Source: CALGFI01 sp963786805 (GTDB lineage: Bacteria > Actinomycetota > UBA4738 > HRBIN12). From it: DNA of 64,000 nucleotides. Location of the stretch: contig CAWBAK010000002.1 in assembly GCA_963786805.1 (NCBI GenBank), positions 496,001-560,000 of the forward strand. The letters are read 5' to 3'. Of the stretch, positions 1 through 6,882 are shown piece by piece. A model generated the notes under the pieces. The model was not told the origin of the DNA, searched no databases, and saw only the letters and a list, made by a program, of their open reading frames with translations. A program made the position numbers and the translations under genes. Within the stretch, counting starts at the first letter, position 1. Each line of letters begins with the position of its first letter.

Positions 1-662
1 GGATCCCAGTGCTGCCAGAACACGTGGTGCAGGCGGTCGGGCGCGATCTCACACAGCATGAAGAAGTCCCATGGTTTCTCGGCCGCGAGCTTGCGCCCCA
101 CCTGGAACCGCCGCTCGGTCATCTTGAAGACCTGATCGAGCGCGACGTCATGGCCCGCTCGTCGGAAGTCCGGGATGTCGAAGATGTAGTCGTTGCCCTC
201 ACCGAGCTCGCCGACGATCTCGGTCTCGAGCTCGGACGGATACGCCCACGATTTCGCCGAAGGCGGCGTGAGGAAGCACCCGACGCGCCACCCGGGGAAC
301 TCCTTCGGCGGCGGGAACGACGGCGGGACCCCGATCAACAGGGATCGGAGACCCTTGCCCCCCAGGGCGTCCCAGACCGCGGGCTCCTTGACGGCGTCCG
401 CGGTCGCGATCGAAAGACCGTCGTACGAGGTGTCCTTGCGGTTGCGGAACCCGTAGATCCCCAGCTGGCCCGGCGTCTTGCCGGTCATCGCGCATGCCCA
501 CGCCGGAACCGTGATCGGCGGCGTGATGCTCGCCAGGTCTCCCCACATCCCGCGCTGCATCAAGGCGTGGATGTTCGGCGTCTCGGCGGCGAAGTCGCGG
601 AACAGGAGCTGGGGTGTGGCGCAATCCAGCCCGATCACCGCGACCCGTGGGTTGTCCGGCAT
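1..662 (-). CDS. Type I phosphodiesterase/nucleotide pyrophosphatase-like protein, 3' end cut by window
   Basis: Reading the minus strand from ATG at 662 gives an uninterrupted frame of 220 codons that runs off the window edge, so the C-terminus is missing. The N-terminus has the alkaline phosphatase superfamily pattern: the metal-binding Asp in VIGLDCATPQ (D13) and the nucleophile region TPPITVPAW (residues 47-55, T51 the likely nucleophile) followed by the MTGKTPGQLGIYGF block. Family members hydrolyse phosphodiester or pyrophosphate bonds; the substrate cannot be told. No signal peptide is visible in the part present. It is divergent from the small membrane protein at 764, with about 100 bp between. 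The family call is good, the exact function open. Confidence 0.8.
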   Translation of the reverse strand, partial: MPDNPRVAVIGLDCATPQLLFRDFAAETPNIHALMQRGMWGDLASITPPITVPAWACAMTGKTPGQLGIYGFRNRKDTSYDGLSIATADAVKEPAVWDALGGKGLRSLLIGVPPSFPPPKEFPGWRVGCFLTPPSAKSWAYPSELETEIVGELGEGNDYIFDIPDFRRAGHDVALDQVFKMTERRFQVGRKLAAEKPWDFFMLCEIAPDRLHHVFWQHWD

Positions 663-763
663 GGGCTCCTCTCGGGTCGTCACGGAACGGAGCCGGTCGA
701 CCCGGCTCCGGCGCTCATGCTATCAACGTGGCGGTGGCGCCGACCTGCGAGAATGCGCCGTCG

Positions 764-1162
764 GTGAGCCTCCTTCGACGGGTGTTGTTGTGGCAGGCAG
801 CGCTCTGGGCCGCCTTCGGCCTGGCCATCGCCTCGCTTCCGGCGGCGGTGCTCGAGGGTCTCTTCGGCCAGGCTCCGCTGATCGACTACGGTTGGTCTCG
901 CCTGGCGGGAATCGGCGCGTTCTGTTTGGCGCTCAACATGGTGCTCGTGGCGCGGCGGATCGAAGACATCTGGTGGTTCAGCTGGACATTTGTCGTCTTC
1001 GAATCAGGGACGCTCGCGGCATCGCTGGCGAACGCCCTGGGTGCGAGGTCATCGAGCTCCGGCGCACTCTTTTGGTGGCTGCTTGCGGTCATCGCGGCGG
1101 CGTCCTTAACGCTTCTGGTTGTCGGCCTCGCCAAGACCGGCACCGAAACGCCGCCCGCCTAA
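764..1162 (+). CDS. Small four-helix membrane protein of unknown function
   Basis: A protein of about 132 aa with four hydrophobic stretches: LLWQAALWAAFGLAIASL near the N-terminus, a segment around the GIGAFCLALNMVLVA motif, one around WWFSWTFVVFES, and LFWWLLAVIAAASLTLLVV at the end. The longest frame opens at GTG 614, but its first 50 residues overlap the divergent phosphodiesterase and have no membrane or domain character. I therefore prefer GTG 764, just before SLLRRVLLW; GTG at 728 or 734 is also possible. The fold resembles small conserved actinobacterial membrane proteins, but I do not recognise a named family. It converges on the large secreted protein at 1230. Confidence 0.6.
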   Translation: MSLLRRVLLWQAALWAAFGLAIASLPAAVLEGLFGQAPLIDYGWSRLAGIGAFCLALNMVLVARRIEDIWWFSWTFVVFESGTLAASLANALGARSSSSGALFWWLLAVIAAASLTLLVVGLAKTGTETPPA

Positions 1163-1229
1163 CGCGCTCATCCATGCCTTTTTCCACCCAAGGGAAGGGC
1201 CGCGTCCTTTCCATCGTTCCATGCCGACG

Positions 1230-4200
1230 CTACTTCGGCTTCGTTCCGAAGAACGCAGTCACGGTCGAGAACGGGCCGGTGATCGTGATTCTGTATGTGG
1301 CGCTGGAGTCCGATAGCGTCTTCGTCGCGAGGTTATAGATGTACTGGCCGGCTCCGGCATCCCGCATCGTCGTGCCCGTGTCGGCGCTGCTGGTGGAGGT
1401 GGCTTCATTTTCCCCCGTGGTCGGCGCGGAGCCGTTGATCCGTTCGACCTTGATCTGCGGAGTAAGCCCCGACACGACCGTTCCGTTGCAGTCAACGACC
1501 CTGATCTTCACGGGGACAGTGCTCCCGTACTTGAAGATGCTGGGGTCCTGGTGCGCCTGGGTGTCGTTCACCGGCTGCAGCACACCACTTGCGTTGTAAA
1601 GGAACGAGAACGCACCGCTGCTCGCCGTGCCGCCGCCACCCGGATCGCTGTCGTTCACCGTGACAACGATGGTGTACGGTCCTCCAGCCGCGTACGTGTG
1701 AGTAAGCCCACTCTCAGGTGACGTGGCCGTCGTCGTTCCCGACAGTGGCGTTGTAGAGCCGTCGCCCCATGCGATCGAGTAGCTGTAGGTGTCGTTCGCA
1801 CCCGCCGGGTCCGTCCACAAGAATCCGAGTGTGACGGTGTTCCCGGCGATGCAGGCAGTCCCGCTGTTCCCCGTAAGGGAATCGATCGTTACCGTCGGCT
1901 TCACGTTGTTCACGTGCACCGACTTGGCGTTGGCAGCGTCGAGGTAGGTGTCATCCTCGTCGGTGAGGTCGACGGTGATGTCGTGGTCGTTCGGACCGTC
2001 GGCGTAGGTGTGGGTCTTCGCGCCGCCGGTGGAGTAGGTGTTCGAGCTCCCGTCGCCCCAGTGCACGACCCATGAGGTGACCGTGTCGGCACCCGGGTCG
2101 GTGATGGTCCCAAGGGTGAGGCTGTAGCTCGAGCCCTCGTTCACGTTGGCGTCACCCGAGATCGCGATGGTGGGCGCCACGTTGTTCACGTGCACCGACT
2201 TGGCGTTGGCAGCGTCGAGGTAGGTGTCATCCTCGTCGGTGAGGTCGACGGTGATGTCGTGGTCGTTCGGACCGTCGGCGTAGGTGTGGGTCTTCGCGCC
2301 GCCGGTGGAGTAGGTGTTCGAGCTCCCGTCGCCCCAGTGCACGACCCATGAGGTGACCGTGTCGGCACCCGGGTCGGTGATGGTCCCAAGGGTGAGGCTG
2401 TAGCTCGAGCCCTCGTTCACGTTGGCGTCACCCGAGATCGCGATGGTGGGCGCCACGTTGTTCACGTGCACCGACTTGGCGTTGGCAGCGTCGAGGTAGG
2501 TGTCATCCTCGTCGGTGAGGTCGACGGTGATGTCGTGGTCGTTCGGACCGTCGGCGTAGGTGTGGGTCTTCGCGCCGCCGGTGGAGTAGGTGTTCGAGCT
2601 CCCGTCGCCCCAGTGCACGACCCATGAGGTGACCGTGTCGGCACCCGGGTCGGTGATGGTCCCAAGGGTGAGGCTGTAGCTCGAGCCCTCGTTCACGTTG
2701 GCGTCACCCGAGATCGCGATGGTGGGCGCCACGTTGTTCACGTGCACCGACTTGGCGTTGGCAGCGTCGAGGTAGGTGTCATCCTCGTCGGTGAGGTCGA
2801 CGGTGATGTCGTGGTCGTTCGGACCGTCGGCGTAGGTGTGGGTCTTCGCGCCGCCGGTGGAGTAGGTGTTCGAGCTCCCGTCGCCCCAGTGCACGACCCA
2901 TGAGGTGACCGTGTCGGCACCCGGGTCGGTGATGGTCCCAAGGGTGAGGCTGTAGCTCGAGCCCTCGTTCACGTTGGCGTCGCCCGAGATCGCGATGGTC
3001 GGGGCCACGTTCACCGCCGACCAGTCGAAGGTGTCGGTCGCGGCTGTGTGCTCGCCGTCACCCGCAGAGACCGTGACGCTCCCCGACCCGTTGTCGGTTG
3101 TCGCCAGGCTCCACGACCACGTGCCGTCGCCGTTGTCCGTGACGGTGCCGACCCCGCTCAGCTTCGTGATCGTGAGCGTGTCGTTGCCGTCGGCGTCGGA
3201 GAATGACCCCGACGTTGTGAGGGTATCGCCCTCGTCGCCGTTCGCATCGCTGGCCGCGCTGTCAACCTGCGGTGCGAAGGAGTTGGCGTCGCACGCGTCG
3301 CCCAGCGTGTCGCCATCGGCATCTGCTTGCCCGGGGTTGGCGACGGTCGGGCAGTTGTCATCCGGATCCGTGATGCCGTCGGCGTCTGCGTCGGGATCCG
3401 CGGTCCAGCCGAAGCTGTCCTGCGCGGCCGTGTGCTCGCCGTCGCTCGCCTGCACGACAACCGTGCCAGAGCCGCTGGTGTTGGCGAGGTAGCTCCAGGA
3501 CCAGGTCCCGTCGCCGTTGTCCGTGACGGTGCCGACCCCGCTCACCTTCGTGATCGTGAGCGTGTGGTTGCCGTCGGCGTCGGAGAACGACCCGGATGTG
3601 GTGAGGGTCGTGAACTGAAGGCCGTTCGCATCGCTGGCCGCGCTGTCAACCTGCGGTGCGAAGGAGTTGGCGTCGCACGCGTCGCCCAGCGTGTCGCCAT
3701 CGGCATCTGCTTGCCCGGGGTTGGCGACGGTCGGGCAGTTGTCATCCGGATCCGTGATGCCGTCGGCGTCTGCGTCGGGATCCGCGGTCCAGCCGAAGCT
3801 GTCCTGCGCGGCCGTGTGCTCGCCGTCGCTAGCCTGCACGACAACCGTGCCAGAGCCGCTGGTGTTGGCGAGGTAGCTCCAGGACCAGGTCCCGTCGCCG
3901 TTGTCCGTGACGGTGCCGACCCCGCTCACCTTCGTGATCGTGAGCGTGTGGTTGCCGTCGGCGTCGGAGAACGACCCGGATGTGGTGAGGGTCGTGAACT
4001 GAAGGCCGTTCGCATCGCTGGCCGCGCTGTCAACCTGCGGTGCGAAGGAGTTGGCGTCGCACGCGTCGCCCAGCGTGTCGCCATCGGCGTTCGCTTGCCC
4101 GGGGTTGGCGACGCTCGGGCAGTTGTCGGTCGAGTCCGGAACGCCGTCGCCGTCCGTATCGGTCACACCAACACCGGTCCCAGCAAGCGAGATCAGCCTG

Positions 4201-5195
4201 GTGTCGAAACTCGACGCGGAGCCCTGCGTGCTGTTCGTGTTGACCGCGATCGTTGCCGATCGAGCTCCGGCGGCCCCGGGCGCGAACGTAAGGGCGAACG
4301 TGAAGGACGTCCCGTTGTTGACGGTCGTGTTCACGCCCGGTTGCCCGCTCACGGTGAAATCCGCTGCGTTGGGACCGCTCATCGATATCGAGCGGAACCT
4401 GATCGAGGCCCCGCTGTTATTAGTGACGGTGAAAAGCTGTGCGGAAGAGCCGCTCAGCGCCACCGAACCGAAGTCGTGGGAGGTCGGACTAGGGCTCATC
4501 GAGTCCGTCCGGACCTGGTTGGAATTCGCCGAACGTCCCTGATTGCCGACCGAGCCCGTGTTCTGCACCGTGGCGACGTAGTAGAAGTACGTGTCCACGG
4601 TCGTCACGGCCGCTTGCGGGTCCGTGAAGCTCGTGCCGGGAGCGGCGACGATGGCATAGACGCCCGCCGGGGCCGAAGAGCACGAGAAGCCCGTGGCGCT
4701 CACAGAGGCGAGGGAAGGCAACGGCGAGGTGGATCGGTAGACGTAGTAGCAGTTGGCGCCCGACGCCGCGGCCCATTGAACGGTGATGCCGGTCGGCGAG
4801 GCCAAGAATCGTCCGTCGATGAACCCGACGTTATTGGGTGCGGCCGGGGCCGGATCGAACTGAGTTGTGAAGACGATCCCCGACGAGAGACCGGTCGCCA
4901 CGACGTCGTAGATGCCGCCGGGCATCCCCTCGGCGAGGTAGAAGGAGTCTGAGAAGTTGCCGAACTCGTCCGCCGCCACCTCGTGGTGTTGCGCCAGTGA
5001 TGCGTTCGGGAAGTAGACATCGACCGCCACGACCTCTGAGGCAGCCATACCGTCGCCGGTGATCTGGACCGTGTCGCCGAAGTTGTAGAGATACCGATCC
5101 GTCTGGACCGAGGCGATCGCCGGCGCCGTTCCAAGCATCAGGAACGTCACCGTCAGCGCAGCGATCAGCGGAACTGAGAACTTGTTCTTAGTCAT
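1230..5195 (-). CDS. Large secreted repeat protein (choice-of-anchor D, thrombospondin type 3, PKD-like and PxKxG-type domains)
   Basis: 1321 aa with a clear signal peptide (hydrophobic core to about residue 27, cleavage after APAIAS). In order: an Ig-like N-terminal region; an FN3-like segment (about 130-225); an ASPM/HYDIN-like choice-of-anchor D domain beginning SPTSHDFGSVALSG; thrombospondin type 3 Ca-binding repeats of the form DxDGDGxxDxxDNCPxVANP; Ig/cadherin-like repeats in an exact 128-aa period; four 92-aa PKD-like repeats identical or nearly so; a divergent PKD domain; and a C-terminal domain with KYGSTVPVKIRVVDCNG, the PxKxG-type motif of actinobacterial surface proteins. There is no sortase signal or C-terminal membrane helix. 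It is likely a Ca-stabilised extracellular or cell-surface protein, perhaps adhesive. Its own promoter and a long leader lie upstream (5196-5501). Confidence 0.85.
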   Translation of the reverse strand: MTKNKFSVPLIAALTVTFLMLGTAPAIASVQTDRYLYNFGDTVQITGDGMAASEVVAVDVYFPNASLAQHHEVAADEFGNFSDSFYLAEGMPGGIYDVVATGLSSGIVFTTQFDPAPAAPNNVGFIDGRFLASPTGITVQWAAASGANCYYVYRSTSPLPSLASVSATGFSCSSAPAGVYAIVAAPGTSFTDPQAAVTTVDTYFYYVATVQNTGSVGNQGRSANSNQVRTDSMSPSPTSHDFGSVALSGSSAQLFTVTNNSGASIRFRSISMSGPNAADFTVSGQPGVNTTVNNGTSFTFALTFAPGAAGARSATIAVNTNSTQGSASSFDTRLISLAGTGVGVTDTDGDGVPDSTDNCPSVANPGQANADGDTLGDACDANSFAPQVDSAASDANGLQFTTLTTSGSFSDADGNHTLTITKVSGVGTVTDNGDGTWSWSYLANTSGSGTVVVQASDGEHTAAQDSFGWTADPDADADGITDPDDNCPTVANPGQADADGDTLGDACDANSFAPQVDSAASDANGLQFTTLTTSGSFSDADGNHTLTITKVSGVGTVTDNGDGTWSWSYLANTSGSGTVVVQASDGEHTAAQDSFGWTADPDADADGITDPDDNCPTVANPGQADADGDTLGDACDANSFAPQVDSAASDANGDEGDTLTTSGSFSDADGNDTLTITKLSGVGTVTDNGDGTWSWSLATTDNGSGSVTVSAGDGEHTAATDTFDWSAVNVAPTIAISGDANVNEGSSYSLTLGTITDPGADTVTSWVVHWGDGSSNTYSTGGAKTHTYADGPNDHDITVDLTDEDDTYLDAANAKSVHVNNVAPTIAISGDANVNEGSSYSLTLGTITDPGADTVTSWVVHWGDGSSNTYSTGGAKTHTYADGPNDHDITVDLTDEDDTYLDAANAKSVHVNNVAPTIAISGDANVNEGSSYSLTLGTITDPGADTVTSWVVHWGDGSSNTYSTGGAKTHTYADGPNDHDITVDLTDEDDTYLDAANAKSVHVNNVAPTIAISGDANVNEGSSYSLTLGTITDPGADTVTSWVVHWGDGSSNTYSTGGAKTHTYADGPNDHDITVDLTDEDDTYLDAANAKSVHVNNVKPTVTIDSLTGNSGTACIAGNTVTLGFLWTDPAGANDTYSYSIAWGDGSTTPLSGTTTATSPESGLTHTYAAGGPYTIVVTVNDSDPGGGGTASSGAFSFLYNASGVLQPVNDTQAHQDPSIFKYGSTVPVKIRVVDCNGTVVSGLTPQIKVERINGSAPTTGENEATSTSSADTGTTMRDAGAGQYIYNLATKTLSDSSATYRITITGPFSTVTAFFGTKPK
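1902..3005 (-). repeat. Four tandem 276-bp repeats encoding PKD-like domains
   Basis: Unit boundaries recur at 1902, 2178, 2454 and 2730, each beginning with CACGTTGTTCACGTGCACC on the plus strand. The period is exactly 276 bp (92 codons, frame preserved). Units 1-3 look identical by eye over their whole length. Unit 4 differs only near its far edge (for example GTCGCCCGAG instead of GTCACCCGAG at about 2981, and GTCGGGGCC at about 2999). Such identity implies recent duplication or gene conversion, and copy number could vary between strains or be mis-assembled. Confidence 0.95.
3240..4110 (-). repeat. 384-bp tandem repeats encoding thrombospondin type 3 plus Ig-like units
   Basis: Blocks starting near TCAACCTGCGGTGCGAAGG recur with a 384-bp period (about 3258, 3642 and 4026). 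Two full units are almost identical, with a synonymous difference near 3450/3831; a third is partial and more diverged. Each unit encodes a Ca-binding type 3 repeat (DPDADADGITDPDDNCP) followed by an Ig/cadherin-like domain. This array lies N-terminal to the 276-bp array in the protein. Confidence 0.9.
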
Positions 5196-5471
5196 GGACT
5201 CTCTCTCTCATGAATCCCAAGTCCATGACGCGGCCTGGGGATCGAGCGCCGGCATCGGAGCAGCGCTGAAACTCCGTTCCCTCGTCCGATGAAACCTTCA
5301 TGTCCCCGGTCCCTCCAACGGGACCCCACGGTTCCCTCGAACGTGGAGAGGTGGAGACCTGCTCCGGGGGAAGACCCGGGTGGCCGTTCCTACCTATCCG
5401 ACCTCCGGGGGAATCGAGAGGGTCACCCTCCCTACGCCCGTTCGGGCCGTGCTATCGGCTGTGCGGCGCTT
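5196..5471 (-). other. Long, hairpin-rich 5' leader of the 1321-aa secreted protein gene
   Basis: About 270 nt lie between the predicted promoter and the ATG at 5195. On the minus strand there are at least three strong hairpins: 5436-5447 (GCCCG/CGGGC), 5418-5430 (GAGGG/CCCTC) and 5308-5325 (GGTCCC/GGGACC), with further G- and C-runs between. The ribosome binding site is the purine tract GAGAGAGAG just before ATG. The layout resembles a riboswitch-type leader, but I could not fit a known class (c-di-GMP-I, c-di-AMP ydaO, cobalamin), so I leave it unnamed. The rest of 5502-5557 holds no gene that I can see. Confidence 0.4.
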
Positions 5472-5501
5472 AACGTAGGTGGTCTGACGGACAGCTGTCA
5501 A
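5472..5501 (-). promoter_or_regulatory. Predicted housekeeping promoter for the 1321-aa secreted protein
   Basis: On the minus strand there is a perfect -35 TTGACA (5496-5501), an 18-nt spacer, and -10 TACGTT (5472-5477, fits TAnnnT). Transcription would start near 5465 and give a leader of about 270 nt. Confidence 0.55.
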
Positions 5502-5557
5502 GGTATCTTTCGGCTGCGGTCGAATCCTTCCTGCTAGACGAATACGCTCGGTGGAAG

Positions 5558-5932
5558 ATGAGGCGTTTCTTCGAAAGAGACCTTTACAGGCACGCCGCAA
5601 ACCGAAGTAGACTGCCGCGCGTGGCCACCGAGAAGTTCCCGCGCCGGCTCATTCGAAGGGTGGAGGGCCGTGACACCTTCCCTCTCGTCGCCCTGAGAGC
5701 TCTCCAGGTGCTCCGGGCGCACCTCGTCCAGGTCGAGGCCGAGTCGATCCTGCGAGCGAGAGAGCTGGGCGCCTCGGCCGAGGACATCGCAGAGGCACTC
5801 GGGATCACGCGACAGGGCGCCTACTACAAGATGAAGCAGCTCGAGCGGGCGGGACTGGCCGACGACGCCGGCGACGAGAACATCACCGTGACCCTCCCCG
5901 ACGCCGAGACTCCGCACCGTGAACCCGCCTGA
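5558..5932 (+). CDS. Small helix-turn-helix DNA-binding protein
   Basis: Up to 124 aa. The middle carries a helix-turn-helix: RELGASAEDIAEALGITRQG followed by AYYKMKQLE, the pattern of small sigma-70 region 4-like or MerR-like HTH proteins. It is probably a transcription regulator. The frame opens at ATG 5558; an in-frame GTG at 5621, just before ATEKFPRRL, is an alternative start that would give 103 aa. Neither has a strong Shine-Dalgarno. It is divergent from the secreted repeat protein and convergent with the Tad operon (24 bp from the end of tadC), so it could regulate either. Target and ligand are unknown. Confidence 0.65.
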   Translation: MRRFFERDLYRHAANRSRLPRVATEKFPRRLIRRVEGRDTFPLVALRALQVLRAHLVQVEAESILRARELGASAEDIAEALGITRQGAYYKMKQLERAGLADDAGDENITVTLPDAETPHREPA

Positions 5933-5955
5933 GCCATACGGCGCCCTCATCCGCA

Positions 5956-6882
5956 TCAGAAGATGAGGACCTCCGCGATGCGGATCACTCCGGGCCCGAC
6001 GACGAGGATCAGCAGGGCCGGAAGGATGCAGATGATCATCGGGAAGAGGAGCTTCACGGGGATCTTCATCGCGCGCTCCTCGGCCCGCTGACGGCGTTTC
6101 GTCCGGAGCTCCTGCGACTGCGATCGCAACACGTTCGCGACGCTGACACCGAACACATCGGCCTGCACCATCGCAAGGACGAAACTGCGCAGCTCCGTCA
6201 CGTTCGTTCGCTCAGACAGAGCGCGCATCGCGTCGCTGCGCCGAACCCCCAACTGCATCTCGTGCAGCATGCGGCCGATCTCCTCCGACAAAGGCCCTTT
6301 CATGGAACGGCGGGCGTGCAGGAGCGCCCCGTCGAACGCCAGTCCCGCCTCCACGCTGATGGTGAGCAGATCGATCGTGTCCGCCAGCAGTCGGCGGATC
6401 TGCTCCTGGCGGTTCTGCGCCCTCCCGTCGAGCAGCGCGATCGGGAAGATGTACGCGACGAATGCGAGCAACGGGATCCACAAGGGTCCCAGGATGCGCT
6501 TCTCGCCGTTCATCCCGAGGAAGAAGCCGAGTGCGGCCGCCCCGAGCGTGAACGCGAGCTGCCCGGCCAGGAACACCTCGGCCGTCCACCGACCCGAGCT
6601 GCCCGCGAGAACGAGGCGCCTGGCGACGCCCCTGCGAAGGCCCGCCGGAGTGATTCGGGCTGCCGCGTGTGAGAAGCGCGCGACGGCGGGCCCGACGACG
6701 CGGTCGGAGAACGATGCCGCGGCGCCATGGTGAGCGACCTGGAAGCCTGCGCTCTCGAGCTGTCCTTGGAGAACGTGCGCCGATCGGCGACCGCGCGAGA
6801 CGGTGATCATCGTGACTCCGGTGACCGCGACGGCGAGGAACGTACCGAAGACGCCGATGAGGATGTACGCTTGATCAGACAT
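5956..6882 (-). CDS. tadC: TadC-like inner membrane platform protein of Tad/Flp pilus (T2SSF domain)
   Basis: 308 aa. An N-terminal membrane helix (residues 5-27) is followed by a soluble stretch, two central helices (about 100-145), the T2SSF cytoplasmic domain (RRLLADTIDLLTISVEAGLA through RTNVTELRSFVLAMVQAD) and a last helix pair ending ILVVGPGVIRIAEVLIF. TadC works with TadB as the membrane platform that the CpaF ATPase drives during pilus assembly. It is the last gene of the operon; its ATG overlaps the end of the VWA-TadB gene by 8 bp (ATGTCTGA), implying coupled translation. Length fits the family. Confidence 0.9.
   Translation of the reverse strand: MSDQAYILIGVFGTFLAVAVTGVTMITVSRGRRSAHVLQGQLESAGFQVAHHGAAASFSDRVVGPAVARFSHAAARITPAGLRRGVARRLVLAGSSGRWTAEVFLAGQLAFTLGAAALGFFLGMNGEKRILGPLWIPLLAFVAYIFPIALLDGRAQNRQEQIRRLLADTIDLLTISVEAGLAFDGALLHARRSMKGPLSEEIGRMLHEMQLGVRRSDAMRALSERTNVTELRSFVLAMVQADVFGVSVANVLRSQSQELRTKRRQRAEERAMKIPVKLLFPMIICILPALLILVVGPGVIRIAEVLIF

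Noticed and set aside
1902..3005. CRISPR-like array
   Set aside because: Units are 276 bp with no spacers, stay in frame and encode PKD-like domains.
3327..4952. Plus-strand open frame of 541 codons opposite the secreted repeat protein
   Set aside because: It is an antisense shadow created by the repeats; composition is Arg/Val/Gly-rich, with no domain, and the minus-strand gene has a signal peptide and known domains.
5281..5471. c-di-GMP-I or c-di-AMP (ydaO) riboswitch upstream of the 1321-aa gene
   Set aside because: Promoter position and structure would fit, but the conserved cores of these classes could not be found by eye on either strand.
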